Assembly (NCBI GenBank): GCA_002363615.1
Contig: DEWK01000020.1
Location: forward strand, 1-64,000
Length of the DNA stretch: 64,000 bases
From: Lachnospira sp. UBA3212
GTDB lineage: Bacteria; Bacillota; Clostridia; Lachnospirales; Lachnospiraceae
Reading direction: 5' to 3'
Part shown: positions 25,741-34,502 of the stretch, one piece after another
Numbering within the stretch: the stretch's first letter is position 1
Layout: each line of letters opens with the position of its first letter
Notes under the pieces: generated by a model
The model's database searches: none
Seen by the model: only the letters and a program-made list of their open reading frames with translations
Told to the model about the DNA's origin: nothing
Translations under genes and position numbers: made by a program

Positions 25741-27130
25741 CTTTTAACCTCTTATAAACTTTCTTATAATCAGAATCAATGATCACATTTTCTGATGGCA
25801 TTGGCTCTGCTTCTTGTACTTCCTCTAATTCATCCAAGATGGAACGGACAAATTTATCTCCGCTTGATTCTACAATATTTACGGTAGTTTGTAAAGATGT
25901 TTCCACTTGGTCTACCGTAACATCATCCAAAAATACTGAGGTTCTTGAACGTAGCATATTCGTTGGAAGCAAGAGACGGTCTCCCAATTCCTGACCCTTT
26001 AATTGTTTCATCAGGTCTCCCCCGGTAATTAAACCAGAAACCGTAATGGTCCTGCCAAAGAAGTCATTTTGAATCTCATAGACATGAACCTTTACCTTAG
26101 GATACTTTTCTTCTACAGCTCTGCAAAGCTTGCAAATCAAAGGATAGGCAAGGACTCCCGTAGCCATGGAACAAGTGATTTTTCTGTCATCTCCCTGACG
26201 CTTAGCAAGTTCTTCCATTACCTCATCATGTAAAAGACGCATCATGCCCACACCATTTTCCAATTGAATATAGCCATCATAATTATCTGCATCCGGCAGT
26301 TCCCGTTCCGCCAATACGTACCATTCGTCACTGGCATGAATAAAATGACTTCCAAATTTTTCCATGGCTTCTTTCTGATAACCTTCAATCACATCAATGA
26401 CCTCACAGGCATCCTCCTTTGTAAATGGTTTTAAAGGAAATAGTTTCTCTCGATATTTTGTTAATCCCGAGGGAACTACGGAACAGGACTGCATGGCGGG
26501 AGCCAGTTTTAAGAGTTCTTCTATGGTATAGCAAAGTTCATTGCCATCATTTACTCCCTTACACAATACCACTTGCCCATTCATCTCGATTCCATGCTCT
26601 GCAAAGGTCTTTAGGTACTTCAATTTTTCCCCTGCCTGTCTATGATGAAGCATCTTCACACGAATCTTAGGATTCATAGACTGAACCGAAATATTAATCG
26701 GTGCCAAATGAAGTCGAATGATTCGGTCCACATCCTCATCACTCATATTGGTTAGGGTTATATAATTTCCCTGAAGGAAGGAAAGCCTTGAATCGTCATC
26801 TTTGAAGTAAAGAGTTTCCCTCATGCCAGGTGGCATCTGATCAATAAAACAAAAGATACAAGCATTGGCACAGGACCGGTACTCACTCATGATTCCCTCT
26901 CCAAAATCCAATCCTAAATCTTCGTCGTAATCTTTTTCGATTTCCAGTTCCCATTCTTCTCCATTGTTTTTTTCCACAAGAAGAACAAGATATTCATCAT
27001 GAACCAGATAACGATAATCAAAGACATCCTGAATTTCTTTGTCATTAATAGCAAGAAGGGCATCTCCCGGTTCGATTTCCATCTCCCAGGCAATGGAACC
27101 CTCCTCTACTGATTTTACGATCTGTTTCAT
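25733..27130 (-). CDS. DUF512 family protein (PDZ domain plus radical-SAM-like Fe-S core)
   Basis: 465 residues. An N-terminal PDZ-like fold (about 1-65) precedes a segment with Cys-Ala-Asn-Ala-Cys-Ile-Phe-Cys, a CxxxCxxC cluster typical of radical SAM proteins. A DUF512 C-terminal domain begins near 280 and includes a second pair of cysteines (Cys-Lys-Leu-Cys). The family is widespread in Clostridia and Cyanobacteria, and its reaction is not known to me. Tight coupling to der (eight-base overlap) hints at a task in ribosome or tRNA maturation, which is inference only. Confidence 0.88.
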   Translation of the reverse strand: MKQIVKSVEEGSIAWEMEIEPGDALLAINDKEIQDVFDYRYLVHDEYLVLLVEKNNGEEWELEIEKDYDEDLGLDFGEGIMSEYRSCANACIFCFIDQMPPGMRETLYFKDDDSRLSFLQGNYITLTNMSDEDVDRIIRLHLAPINISVQSMNPKIRVKMLHHRQAGEKLKYLKTFAEHGIEMNGQVVLCKGVNDGNELCYTIEELLKLAPAMQSCSVVPSGLTKYREKLFPLKPFTKEDACEVIDVIEGYQKEAMEKFGSHFIHASDEWYVLAERELPDADNYDGYIQLENGVGMMRLLHDEVMEELAKRQGDDRKITCSMATGVLAYPLICKLCRAVEEKYPKVKVHVYEIQNDFFGRTITVSGLITGGDLMKQLKGQELGDRLLLPTNMLRSRTSVFLDDVTVDQVETSLQTTVNIVESSGDKFVRSILDELEEVQEAEPMPSENVIIDSDYKKVYKRLKDE

Positions 27131-27142
27131 ATAATAACTCCT

Positions 27143-28021
27143 TTAATTTATGGACTGGATCTGGGGAATCAGTCCCAGAAATGCCATCATGTTACCACGT
27201 TTTCCTTGATTTCCTCTATGAGAAAATAGTACCTGATTGTTGCAACAGGTACAAATATCTGTTGTATGGATATTTTCCGGAAGAATGCCAGATTCTAACA
27301 GGATAATCTCATTCGCTCGCCACAGGTCCAACTGATATTTTCCGTCAACCTTTTCTTTCAAGATTTCCTTATGATAGAAAACAGGAAAATTATACTTAAA
27401 CTGAACCGCCACATCCTCAGAAACCTCATAACAGTCCTTACAAATGGATGGTCCGATACAGGCAATGATATCCTTCATCTCCGACTGAAACTCCTCTTTC
27501 ATCTTATTAAGAGTCTCTTTTCCAATCAGATGAACCGTTCCCTTCCAACCGGAATGGCAAAGCCCAATCGCCTTCTTTTTCGGGTCAACAAAGTAAATCG
27601 GAACACAGTCTGCATGAGAAGTGGCAAGTATAACTCCTGGTTCATTGGTAACCATTCCATCACATCCCTGCTCAGAAGGAACCTGAATGATTCCTCGTCC
27701 CATCTGCTTTTTCCCCACCCGTTCCACCAGGTTGGTATGTTCCTGTTTTACCGTTACAATGTTTTCCACAGGAAATCCAATGGCATCGGCAATTCGAACA
27801 TAATTTTCCATTACATTCTTAGGATCATCCCCTCTGGAAAATGATAAATTCATAGCCTTTAGATCCCCTTTGGACACCCCTCCTAATCTAGTGGAAAACC
27901 CATGAACTAAAAAATCGAAATCTGAAAGGGCAGGAAACTCCAAATAAGTAACCCCCTTGTTATAAACAATCCTTGTGGTATGGGAACTATTCTTTTTTAT
28001 AAAAATCTTTGTCATTTCCAT
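27143..28021 (-). CDS. pgeF: Peptidoglycan editing factor PgeF (multicopper polyphenol oxidase family fold)
   Basis: 292 residues. The signature Ser-His-Ala-Asp-Cys-Val-Pro and Cys-His-Ser-Gly-Trp-Lys-Gly supply the conserved His/Cys/His zinc or copper site. Gln-Glu-His-Thr also belongs to the family pattern. The E. coli member removes wrongly incorporated L-Ser-containing muropeptide precursors and thus edits the cell wall; other members were described as laccase-like or purine nucleoside-acting enzymes, so the substrate here is unproven. It sits 12 bases upstream of the DUF512 gene. Confidence 0.9.
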   Translation of the reverse strand: MEMTKIFIKKNSSHTTRIVYNKGVTYLEFPALSDFDFLVHGFSTRLGGVSKGDLKAMNLSFSRGDDPKNVMENYVRIADAIGFPVENIVTVKQEHTNLVERVGKKQMGRGIIQVPSEQGCDGMVTNEPGVILATSHADCVPIYFVDPKKKAIGLCHSGWKGTVHLIGKETLNKMKEEFQSEMKDIIACIGPSICKDCYEVSEDVAVQFKYNFPVFYHKEILKEKVDGKYQLDLWRANEIILLESGILPENIHTTDICTCCNNQVLFSHRGNQGKRGNMMAFLGLIPQIQSIN

Positions 28022-28032
28022 AGTATCACCTT

Positions 28033-28383
28033 CTAAAATGCATTACGAATCAAGCGAATCTCCTCCCTTTCACCAAGAATCAGAACCGCATCAAAACGAG
28101 CTGCCTGATCAAGAGAAAGACCATGTTTCATGTAATAGTAATTGGCCACCTGGTGAATGGTTCTTTGTTTTTTTAAAGAAATAGCTTCCCCTGGATCACC
28201 ATTTCCTTTTCCCTTACGATATTTTACTTCCACAAAGGAAAGAAAGTCCCCTTCTCTTGCTATAATATCGATTTCTCCAAACCTACAACGATAATTTCGC
28301 TCTAAGATTTCATAGCCTTGATTTTTCAAATAATCACAGGCCACTCCTTCATAGTAATCCCCTACTTTTCTATTATTTTTCAT
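28033..28383 (-). CDS. YraN/UPF0102 family endonuclease-like protein
   Basis: 116 residues with the PD-(D/E)xK-type core of UPF0102: Gly-Asp-Tyr-Tyr-Glu near the start, Arg-Tyr-Arg-Cys-Arg-Phe-Gly-Glu-Ile-Asp, then Phe-Val-Glu-Val-Lys-Tyr-Arg. That Glu-x-Lys pairing with the upstream Asp is the nuclease active-site pattern. The physiological substrate is unknown. Placement next to rnhB is a widely conserved bacterial arrangement. Confidence 0.92.
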   Translation of the reverse strand: MKNNRKVGDYYEGVACDYLKNQGYEILERNYRCRFGEIDIIAREGDFLSFVEVKYRKGKGNGDPGEAISLKKQRTIHQVANYYYMKHGLSLDQAARFDAVLILGEREEIRLIRNAF

Positions 28384-28457
28384 ACCTTCTCCCTATCTAA
28401 ATCCATACACATCCTCACAGAACGCCTTAACTTACTTGGAGTACAACTCCCAATCAG

Positions 28458-29219
28458 TTAAATATAATCATGAATAAAAGATCTTCTATGAATTGGGCAG
28501 GGTCCATGCTTTTTTAATGCAGCAATATGTTCTGCTGTTCCATAGCCTTTATTCTTAGCAAATCCATAGCCAGGATAGACTTCGTCATAAGCCGCCATCA
28601 TATGATCTCTTTTTACCTTAGCTAAAATAGATGCTGCCCCGATGGTCTTGCTTAAGGCATCTCCATGGATAATCGGTACCTGCTTCATGGAAATATTTGG
28701 AATAGTCACTGCATCTACCAACAAAAGATCCGGCTTAGGATCCATAGAAGCGACAGCTTCCTGCATGGCAAGATAAGTAGCCTGCAAGATATTTACCGAA
28801 TCAATTACCTCTGGTTCCTTTATTCCAAAGCCAACACTAATGGCTTCCTTTAAAATCTGATCATATAATTCTTCCCTCACTCCTTCCGAAAGTTTTTTAG
28901 AATCATTAATATAAAGTAAGGGTGATTCCTTAGGAAGGATGACACAGGCGGTAACCACCGGGCCGGCAAAAGGTCCTCTTCCCACCTCATCAATTCCGCC
29001 AATGAATTCATAATCCGGATAATACTTTCTTTCAAAGCTTAAAAGCTTACTACTTCTCACTTTTTCCGTTTCCAGCTTTTCAAGGCTTTTTTTTGCCTGA
29101 TCCACTATTTTTTTCACACCCGTTCGTTCATCCTGAGAGAATTCCCTAATAAAAGCTTGTCTTTCCTCCACAGGCGTTTGTGCCAATCTCTCTTTGATTT
29201 CCCCAATCTTAAGTGCCAT
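28458..29219 (-). CDS. rnhB: Ribonuclease HII
   Basis: RNase HII nicks RNA:DNA hybrids and single ribonucleotides in DNA. 253 residues. The active-site aspartates and glutamate are in Gly-Gly-Ile-Asp-Glu-Val-Gly-Arg-Gly, Tyr-Ile-Asn-Asp-Ser-Lys-Lys-Leu and Leu-Leu-Val-Asp-Ala. An extra N-terminal helical region of about 70 residues is typical of the Firmicute form. The frame opens with a TTG at 29237, but AAAGGAG placed before the ATG at 29219 decides the start and removes the overlap with the upstream gene. Confidence 0.96.
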   Translation of the reverse strand: MALKIGEIKERLAQTPVEERQAFIREFSQDERTGVKKIVDQAKKSLEKLETEKVRSSKLLSFERKYYPDYEFIGGIDEVGRGPFAGPVVTACVILPKESPLLYINDSKKLSEGVREELYDQILKEAISVGFGIKEPEVIDSVNILQATYLAMQEAVASMDPKPDLLLVDAVTIPNISMKQVPIIHGDALSKTIGAASILAKVKRDHMMAAYDEVYPGYGFAKNKGYGTAEHIAALKKHGPCPIHRRSFIHDYI

Positions 29220-29229
29220 AGTATCTCCT

Positions 29230-29871
29230 TTAATCAATTTTAATCAATCCAAAGTCTCCAAAAGGAAAAATTTTAAACCAAGCTCTTCCATAAATTTCTG
29301 TATCATAAACCATCCCTAGACTGGCCGTGCCTTCCTTGTTAAGACTCCTAGAATCCTCATAACCTTCCGGATCATCCGCCAAAACCAGATAGTAATTCTC
29401 TGGCAGGGTTACAGCAGTTTGAAGATATCCCGGATCCTTTATAGGCTGATACAAATAAGGATATTCCAAAGGCTTGCCATCTATATAAATGGTTCCATCC
29501 CCACCAATAAAAACTTTTTCACCAGGCAGCCCAAGGATTCTTCGAACCATAGCCTTTCCATCCTGATCCTTTAAGGCAACCAACTCAAATCGTTCATAGT
29601 CTTTTACATGGTCACTGATTTCATCTACAATGAAAATGCTTCCTTTCGCAATAGAGGCTTTTACCCCATTATCCTTACAGGTCTTGATACAAAATAAATA
29701 ACCATTTGCCAGGTATAGACCAAAAAAAATCATACCAAGAATAAGAAAGAATCGAAAAATGTACCATACTTCATGTCCATCTCCGGCTAATTCTAAATCC
29801 TCTTCGAACTCTTTTTGTTTCCTTTTTTTCTTCTTAGATTTCTTTTCTATTTTTACTTCTTTTTTCTTCAA
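29230..29871 (-). CDS. Degenerate signal peptidase I (S26 family) paralogue
   Basis: 213 residues. A highly basic cytoplasmic N-terminus (about 1-25) and one membrane helix (about 37-60) precede an extracellular S26-like domain that aligns along its length with the next gene. The catalytic features are eroded. The Ser-Met-x-Pro-Thr box is missing (Gly69 aligns ungapped with the nucleophile, although Ser73 is close), the general-base lysine is Arg110 in Val-Arg-Arg-Ile-Leu-Gly-Leu-Pro-Gly, and Gly-Asp-Asn is Ala-Asp-Asp. It starts at TTG after AGGTGATAG, eight bases past lepB. Probably not an active peptidase; a structural or regulatory partner is possible. Confidence 0.85.
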   Translation of the reverse strand: MKKKEVKIEKKSKKKKRKQKEFEEDLELAGDGHEVWYIFRFFLILGMIFFGLYLANGYLFCIKTCKDNGVKASIAKGSIFIVDEISDHVKDYERFELVALKDQDGKAMVRRILGLPGEKVFIGGDGTIYIDGKPLEYPYLYQPIKDPGYLQTAVTLPENYYLVLADDPEGYEDSRSLNKEGTASLGMVYDTEIYGRAWFKIFPFGDFGLIKID

Positions 29872-29879
29872 ACTATCAC

Positions 29880-30425
29880 CTATTGATTCTTCAAACTTCC
29901 AAAATCTCCAAAAGGAGCAAGTCGAAAGAATAATTTTCCATTAATTTGTGACTGGTCCACCAAACCAATTTCGGCAAACCTACTATCAGAGGAATGATTA
30001 CGATTATCTCCTAAAACAAAATACTGATTTGGTCCCAAGGTCACAGGATCATAGGCCATTCCAGGATTGATTAATACATCTTCATAGCCATAGTAATCCT
30101 CAATCTTTTGATCATTCACAAAAATTTCTCCGTCTTGGATTTGAACTTTCTCTCCCGGAAGACCAATCACTCGCTTTACATAATGAACTTCTGAATCATC
30201 CTTATTTTCAAACACAATCATATCAAAGCGCTTTAATTTCTTTTGACTGGTAGTGATTTTTTCTATTAAAATTAAATCTTTGTCATGAAGGGTTGGGTAC
30301 ATGGAATTACCAGATACCTTTACGGGTTCCATTACAAAGGTATGAATCAAAACCACAAATGCAATAATAACAAATATCTCAAGAAAACTTTTTGCAAATT
30401 CTTTTATCTGTTTATTCTTCTCCAA
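29880..30425 (-). CDS. lepB: Signal peptidase I
   Basis: Removes Sec signal peptides at the outer membrane face. 181 residues. One N-terminal helix (about 12-31), then Ser41 in Ser-Gly-Asn-Ser-Met-Tyr-Pro-Thr, Lys84 in Val-Lys-Arg-Val-Ile-Gly-Leu-Pro-Gly, and the Gly-Asp-Asn-Arg-Asn...Asp-Ser-Arg box. The Ser-Lys dyad is therefore complete. The start is a TTG inside the last codons of rbgA (14-base overlap) with GGGGAAGGA before it; no ATG is available in a sensible place, so translation is probably coupled to rbgA. Confidence 0.94.
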   Translation of the reverse strand: MEKNKQIKEFAKSFLEIFVIIAFVVLIHTFVMEPVKVSGNSMYPTLHDKDLILIEKITTSQKKLKRFDMIVFENKDDSEVHYVKRVIGLPGEKVQIQDGEIFVNDQKIEDYYGYEDVLINPGMAYDPVTLGPNQYFVLGDNRNHSSDSRFAEIGLVDQSQINGKLFFRLAPFGDFGSLKNQ

Positions 30426-31302
30426 GTCCTTCCCCTTCTTTCTCTAACGTCGGCTCCTCTAAACTGATTTTTCCCAAACGATCGTTTCTAAAATCATCAA
30501 AAATAATCCTGGCCGATTTCTCATAATCATAATTATCCTTACTCTTTAAGCAATTTCTTGCTTTCGCAATTTTATACAAATCTTTCACTGCATCTTCTTT
30601 GGTATTATCTTCTTCTAGACTTACCCCATAGCGACTTTCCAAAAGATTTCTGTATCTTTCTTTTATATCCGTTAAAAAGGCTAAAGCCAAATCGGCAATA
30701 CTAATAATTTCATCATTAATCGATCCAATAAAAGCTAAATGCTCTCCCACCATTTCATCGTCAAACTTAGGCCATAAGATTCCAGGTGTGTCAAGGAGTT
30801 CTAACATTTTCCCCATTCGAATCCACTGTTTTCCCTTAGTTACGCCAGGTTTATTTCCGGTTTTAGCGGCTGCTTTTCCAGCATACATATTGATAAAGGT
30901 GGATTTTCCTACATTGGGAATTCCTACAACCATTGCCCGTACCGGACGGTTTAAAATACCGCGACGTTTGTTTCTTTCAATCTTTTCCTTACAGGCCTCC
31001 ATAACTTCTGTTTCAATTCTTTTTTTACTGGATTTATCTTTGGAATTTAAAAGAACAACCGGAATGTTCTTTGCCTTAAAATATTCCACCCACTTAGCAC
31101 TAACCCGATCATCTGCAAGGTCAGCCTTATTTAAAAGAACCAATCTGGCCTTTCCATTCGCAAATTGATCAATTTCAGGATTTCTACTACTCATAACTGC
31201 TCTGGCATCTAACAATTCAATCACCAAATCAATTAACTTTAAATCCTCAAGCATCTGACGTTTTGCCTTCATCATATGCCCCGGATACCACTGAATCTTC
31301 AT
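30412..31302 (-). CDS. rbgA: Ribosome biogenesis GTPase RbgA/YlqF
   Basis: RbgA promotes late 50S maturation. 296 residues. The G motifs are circularly permuted as in the YlqF family: G4 Asn-Lys-Ala-Asp comes first, then G1 Gly-Ile-Pro-Asn-Val-Gly-Lys-Ser-Thr and G3 Asp-Thr-Pro-Gly. A helical C-terminal domain that contacts rRNA follows. The order rplS-(lepB)-rbgA-rnhB is conserved in many Firmicutes. AGGAGGAAATAG precedes the ATG. Confidence 0.96.
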   Translation of the reverse strand: MKIQWYPGHMMKAKRQMLEDLKLIDLVIELLDARAVMSSRNPEIDQFANGKARLVLLNKADLADDRVSAKWVEYFKAKNIPVVLLNSKDKSSKKRIETEVMEACKEKIERNKRRGILNRPVRAMVVGIPNVGKSTFINMYAGKAAAKTGNKPGVTKGKQWIRMGKMLELLDTPGILWPKFDDEMVGEHLAFIGSINDEIISIADLALAFLTDIKERYRNLLESRYGVSLEEDNTKEDAVKDLYKIAKARNCLKSKDNYDYEKSARIIFDDFRNDRLGKISLEEPTLEKEGEGLGEE

Positions 31303-31312
31303 CTATTTCCTC

Positions 31313-31876
31313 CTAACTGATCAAGCCAATCTTTGCAAATGGAGCTACCCTTAAGTAAACCTTTCCAATAATCTGGCTTTTATTAACATTTCCCACATTA
31401 GGGAAACGACTGTCTTCACTATTATTCCAATTATCGCCAATCACAAAATATTCATCCGGCCCTAAAGTTAATTCATCCTTGGCAAATCCGGCATTTACAA
31501 TGGCATTCTTGCCCTCGGTAATCTTTAACTTTTTATCATTTACATAAATTTCCCCATTTTTAATGATAATACTATCATCCGGTCCGGCAATAATTCGCTT
31601 AATATTTAATTGAACCCCCTCGGTATTTGGGTCCTCATCAAATGCAATCACATCATACTGTTTCGGATTCGAAACCTGATAATCAAAACGATCTAATAAA
31701 AGTACATTTCCATCCTTAATGGTATCTTCCATGGAATTGCCGGTTGCCTTAATATCATATCCAAAGAAATGAATCAAAAGCAAGGCAAACAAAACTACCA
31801 ATATAATATCTATAATAAATTTAAAAACATGGTCTAACCAGATATTTTCATCTGGAATCGCATTAAAATACCCCAT
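31313..31876 (-). CDS. lepB: Signal peptidase I
   Basis: 187 residues, another complete S26A enzyme. N-terminal helix about 18-38; catalytic Ser48 in Thr-Gly-Asn-Ser-Met-Glu-Asp-Thr and Lys93 in Ile-Lys-Arg-Ile-Ile; Gly-Asp-Asn-Trp-Asn-Asn-Ser-Glu-Asp-Ser-Arg is intact. Ser-Met-Glu-Asp-Thr replaces the more usual Ser-Met-x-Pro-Thr, a moderate deviation next to the nucleophile that may affect specificity. It lies between rplS and rbgA. Together with the enzyme at 29880 it makes two probable active peptidases a kilobase apart. Confidence 0.93.
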   Translation of the reverse strand: MGYFNAIPDENIWLDHVFKFIIDIILVVLFALLLIHFFGYDIKATGNSMEDTIKDGNVLLLDRFDYQVSNPKQYDVIAFDEDPNTEGVQLNIKRIIAGPDDSIIIKNGEIYVNDKKLKITEGKNAIVNAGFAKDELTLGPDEYFVIGDNWNNSEDSRFPNVGNVNKSQIIGKVYLRVAPFAKIGLIS

Positions 31877-31959
31877 AACTGAATCCTTATCTCCTTATAA
31901 AGCAAAAGACAGATAGCTTTTGTGACTCCAAAAGTTACCTGTCCCATACTTTTTTCGAA

Positions 31960-32307
31960 TTACTTTACTAATTCCTTAACCTTAGCAGCCTTACCAACTC
32001 TGCTTCTTAAGTAGTAGAGCTTAGATCTACGAACCTTACCAAGACGAACTACCTCAATCTTCTCGATTAATGGTGAGTGTAATGGCCAAGTCTTCTCTAC
32101 ACCAATACCGTTCGAAAACTTTCTTACAGTAAAGGTTGCACGGTTGCTTCCACCCTGAATCTTAATAACTGTTCCTTCGAAAACCTGAACTCTTTCACGG
32201 TTTCCTTCCTTAATCTTTCCGTAAACCTTAATGGTATCACCTGTCTTAAAGTCTACATCAAGACTACGTAACTGAGCATCTTCGATCTCTTTGATAATGC
32301 TATTCAT
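31960..32307 (-). CDS. rplS: 50S ribosomal protein L19
   Basis: 115 residues, the exact usual length. The conserved start Met-Asn-x-Ile-Ile-Lys-x-Ile-Glu and the C-terminal Lys-Val-Arg-Arg-Ser-Lys-Leu-Tyr-Tyr-Leu-Arg are present. L19 sits at the 30S-50S interface. The frame is open to 32412, but AGGAGG lies seven bases before the ATG at 32307 and the upstream part contains the promoter, so the shorter form is right. It heads the rplS-lepB-rbgA transcript. Confidence 0.98.
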   Translation of the reverse strand: MNSIIKEIEDAQLRSLDVDFKTGDTIKVYGKIKEGNRERVQVFEGTVIKIQGGSNRATFTVRKFSNGIGVEKTWPLHSPLIEKIEVVRLGKVRRSKLYYLRSRVGKAAKVKELVK

Positions 32308-32383
32308 GTCTGTACCTCCTATTTTTTCGATGTTCTTAATGCCTGATGCAAAAGAGGAACATCTCTTTTTTACAGCGTCTGTC

Positions 32384-32411
32384 ATTGTACCATGGCCTGT
32401 AAAAAAAATCA
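32384..32411 (-). promoter_or_regulatory. Promoter of rplS
   Basis: TTGATT (32406-32411), a 16-base spacer and TACAAT (32384-32389). The leader to the start codon is about 70 bases. rplS can thus be expressed independently of the trmD operon. Confidence 0.65.
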
Positions 32412-32420
32412 AGGAGTTTT

Positions 32421-34400
32421 TTAGGAAATTGGTAACTGTAAAGCGATAAATCCTTCCTTGCTCCTATATTGTTGATGAAGTTCTGAAACAAAGTCATTAT
32501 CCTTAGCTTCGTTATATATAATTATCTCACAGATTTCACCACAGAAGGAATCCTGAAAAATATCACTTCCCACTAAGATTTTCTGGGTATAACGAATGGT
32601 AGGCACATTGTAAATAACATTCACCAATTCACCATTAATAAAGGCTCTCATAGTTTCTCGTTCCGAATTATAGGACATACAAACATGCCACCAACTACCA
32701 GCAAAAAGTTTTACAGCCTCAATATCATGCCAACCATCAATCTCTCTAGTATCCCTTAAACGGAAATCCGAACACCCATTTTGAGACATAGGAACAATTG
32801 CTACAAATCCGTCTTCAAACTTTACATAAATAGCTGCGGTCCACGGGAAAACCTTTTCCGGCTTAATCCACATGGAAATGGTATAGCTATCATTTTTAAT
32901 TAAATCTGCCGGCAATTCCAAACAGTTTGTCTCATGTTCTCCCCCAGGGAAATATAAGGCTTTCGTATCCGCGTAAATTCCCTGATGATAAACCAATTCT
33001 CCCTCAAAGGAAGAAGGATCTGCCTTCTCTTCATGATCAGAAGTTAAGACACCATCCAAAGAAAAATGATGGCATTCCAAAGAATTTTTCATATGATCCT
33101 TGGCAAACAACTCAAAGTCTTCCACTGGAAGTGGCTTGGAGAAATAGAATCCCTGTGCAATGGAGCATCCACATCTGGAAATAAACTGAACACTTTCTTC
33201 CTTCTCGATTCCTTCGGTTACCACCTGAATTTTCAAGTCTCGACACATACGAATAACAGACTTGATTACCTGTTTTCCTCTGGCATTCTCCGAGGACATC
33301 TGAAGAAATTCCTTATCGATTTTAATGGTATCTACTTCCAGATCCTTTAAAAGATTTAAAGCAGAAAATCCTGAACCAAAATCATCGATAGAAACAAGAA
33401 ATTTCTTTGCATGAAGGCGATTTACCATCATAACAAGTTCATCCTGATCCTTAATAAATACATTCTCAGTAACCTCAATTTCTAATTCATCATGAGGAAC
33501 ATGATAGGAATCTGCAATCTTAGCTAATTGCTCCGGAAAATCATCATCGTATAGGTGAAGCCTTGACATGTTAATGGATATAGGAACATGTTCATATACC
33601 TCCCCCTTCCAAGTGGACTTTAAACGACAAACCTCTTCAAATACATACATATCCAATTTTGTTACGAATCCATTCTTTTCAAAGAGTGGAATATAAGAAA
33701 CAGGAGAACGCAAATCAGATCCAGGATGATACCATCTTGAAAGCGCCTCCGCTCCAGCAACCTGAGAAGAAATCATATTCACCTTAGGCTGTAGATATAC
33801 CTTAAACTCTCTGTTATCTAAGGCAGCTTGCATCTCCTGCTCATAAATCCGATTAATTTCCAAATCAGACTTACTTCGATCATAAATATAAAAGTTATTC
33901 TTACCATTATACTTAGCCTGATACATAGCCTCGTCACACTTAGCTAAAATATCATCTAAGGTCTGTACACAAGGCTGATAGTATACAATTCCTACACTTA
34001 AAGAAATCAGAGATAAAATATCTTTTCTGAATTGGATTTTTTGAACAGACCCCACTAAGTTTTTGGCAATCTCAACTACAAATTTGTCTGATATCGAACC
34101 ATCCAAAAGCACAACATACTCATCTCCACCAATACGTGAAGTAAAACCATCCGCATATTTTTTTATCATATTAGAAACAGCAACCAAGAGTTTATCTCCC
34201 ATACTGTGTCCATAAATATCATTCACCTTCTTAAAGTTATCAATATCACAAAAGATGGCATGAATGACAGTTTCTCTATTTAATAACTCATAATAGTCAT
34301 AAAGGCCACGTCGATTCGCCAATCCCGTTAGATAATCACACTTTGCAGGATCGTTCATGATTTCATTATATAAATTTTCATCAAATAATGGATAATTCAT
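32421..34400 (-). CDS. GGDEF-EAL protein with C-terminal LamG/concanavalin-like domain
   Basis: 659 residues, no signal peptide or membrane helix. GGDEF domain about 15-175 with Gly91-Gly-Asp-Glu-Tyr95; no RxxD inhibition site is seen five residues before it. EAL domain about 185-435 with Glu218-Ala-Leu, Glu309-Val-Thr-Glu312, Asp339-Asp-Phe-Gly-Ser-Gly, Lys360, Glu397 and Gln416-Gly, so phosphodiesterase residues are complete. About 475-635 is a beta-sandwich of the LamG type (Tyr-Thr-Ile-Ser-Met-Trp-Ile-Lys-Pro; Trp-His-Val-Cys-Met-Ser-Tyr). It could make or break cyclic di-GMP, with LamG as a sensor of an unknown ligand. GGAGG precedes the ATG; a lone TATAAT lies at 34448-34453. Confidence 0.93.
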   Translation of the reverse strand: MNYPLFDENLYNEIMNDPAKCDYLTGLANRRGLYDYYELLNRETVIHAIFCDIDNFKKVNDIYGHSMGDKLLVAVSNMIKKYADGFTSRIGGDEYVVLLDGSISDKFVVEIAKNLVGSVQKIQFRKDILSLISLSVGIVYYQPCVQTLDDILAKCDEAMYQAKYNGKNNFYIYDRSKSDLEINRIYEQEMQAALDNREFKVYLQPKVNMISSQVAGAEALSRWYHPGSDLRSPVSYIPLFEKNGFVTKLDMYVFEEVCRLKSTWKGEVYEHVPISINMSRLHLYDDDFPEQLAKIADSYHVPHDELEIEVTENVFIKDQDELVMMVNRLHAKKFLVSIDDFGSGFSALNLLKDLEVDTIKIDKEFLQMSSENARGKQVIKSVIRMCRDLKIQVVTEGIEKEESVQFISRCGCSIAQGFYFSKPLPVEDFELFAKDHMKNSLECHHFSLDGVLTSDHEEKADPSSFEGELVYHQGIYADTKALYFPGGEHETNCLELPADLIKNDSYTISMWIKPEKVFPWTAAIYVKFEDGFVAIVPMSQNGCSDFRLRDTREIDGWHDIEAVKLFAGSWWHVCMSYNSERETMRAFINGELVNVIYNVPTIRYTQKILVGSDIFQDSFCGEICEIIIYNEAKDNDFVSELHQQYRSKEGFIALQLPIS

Positions 34401-34502
34401 GTCCTTAATCCTCCGTTACACATACTTTCTCATTCTTATTTACTCTTATTATACCCAAGTAAAACTCATCATGGAAGAGTTTTTTTTAAATTGTGATTAT
34501 TG

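Noticed and set aside
28458..32412. The three signal peptidase genes as a recent tandem duplication
   Set aside because: The three proteins differ strongly from each other and rbgA lies between two of them, so any duplication is old.
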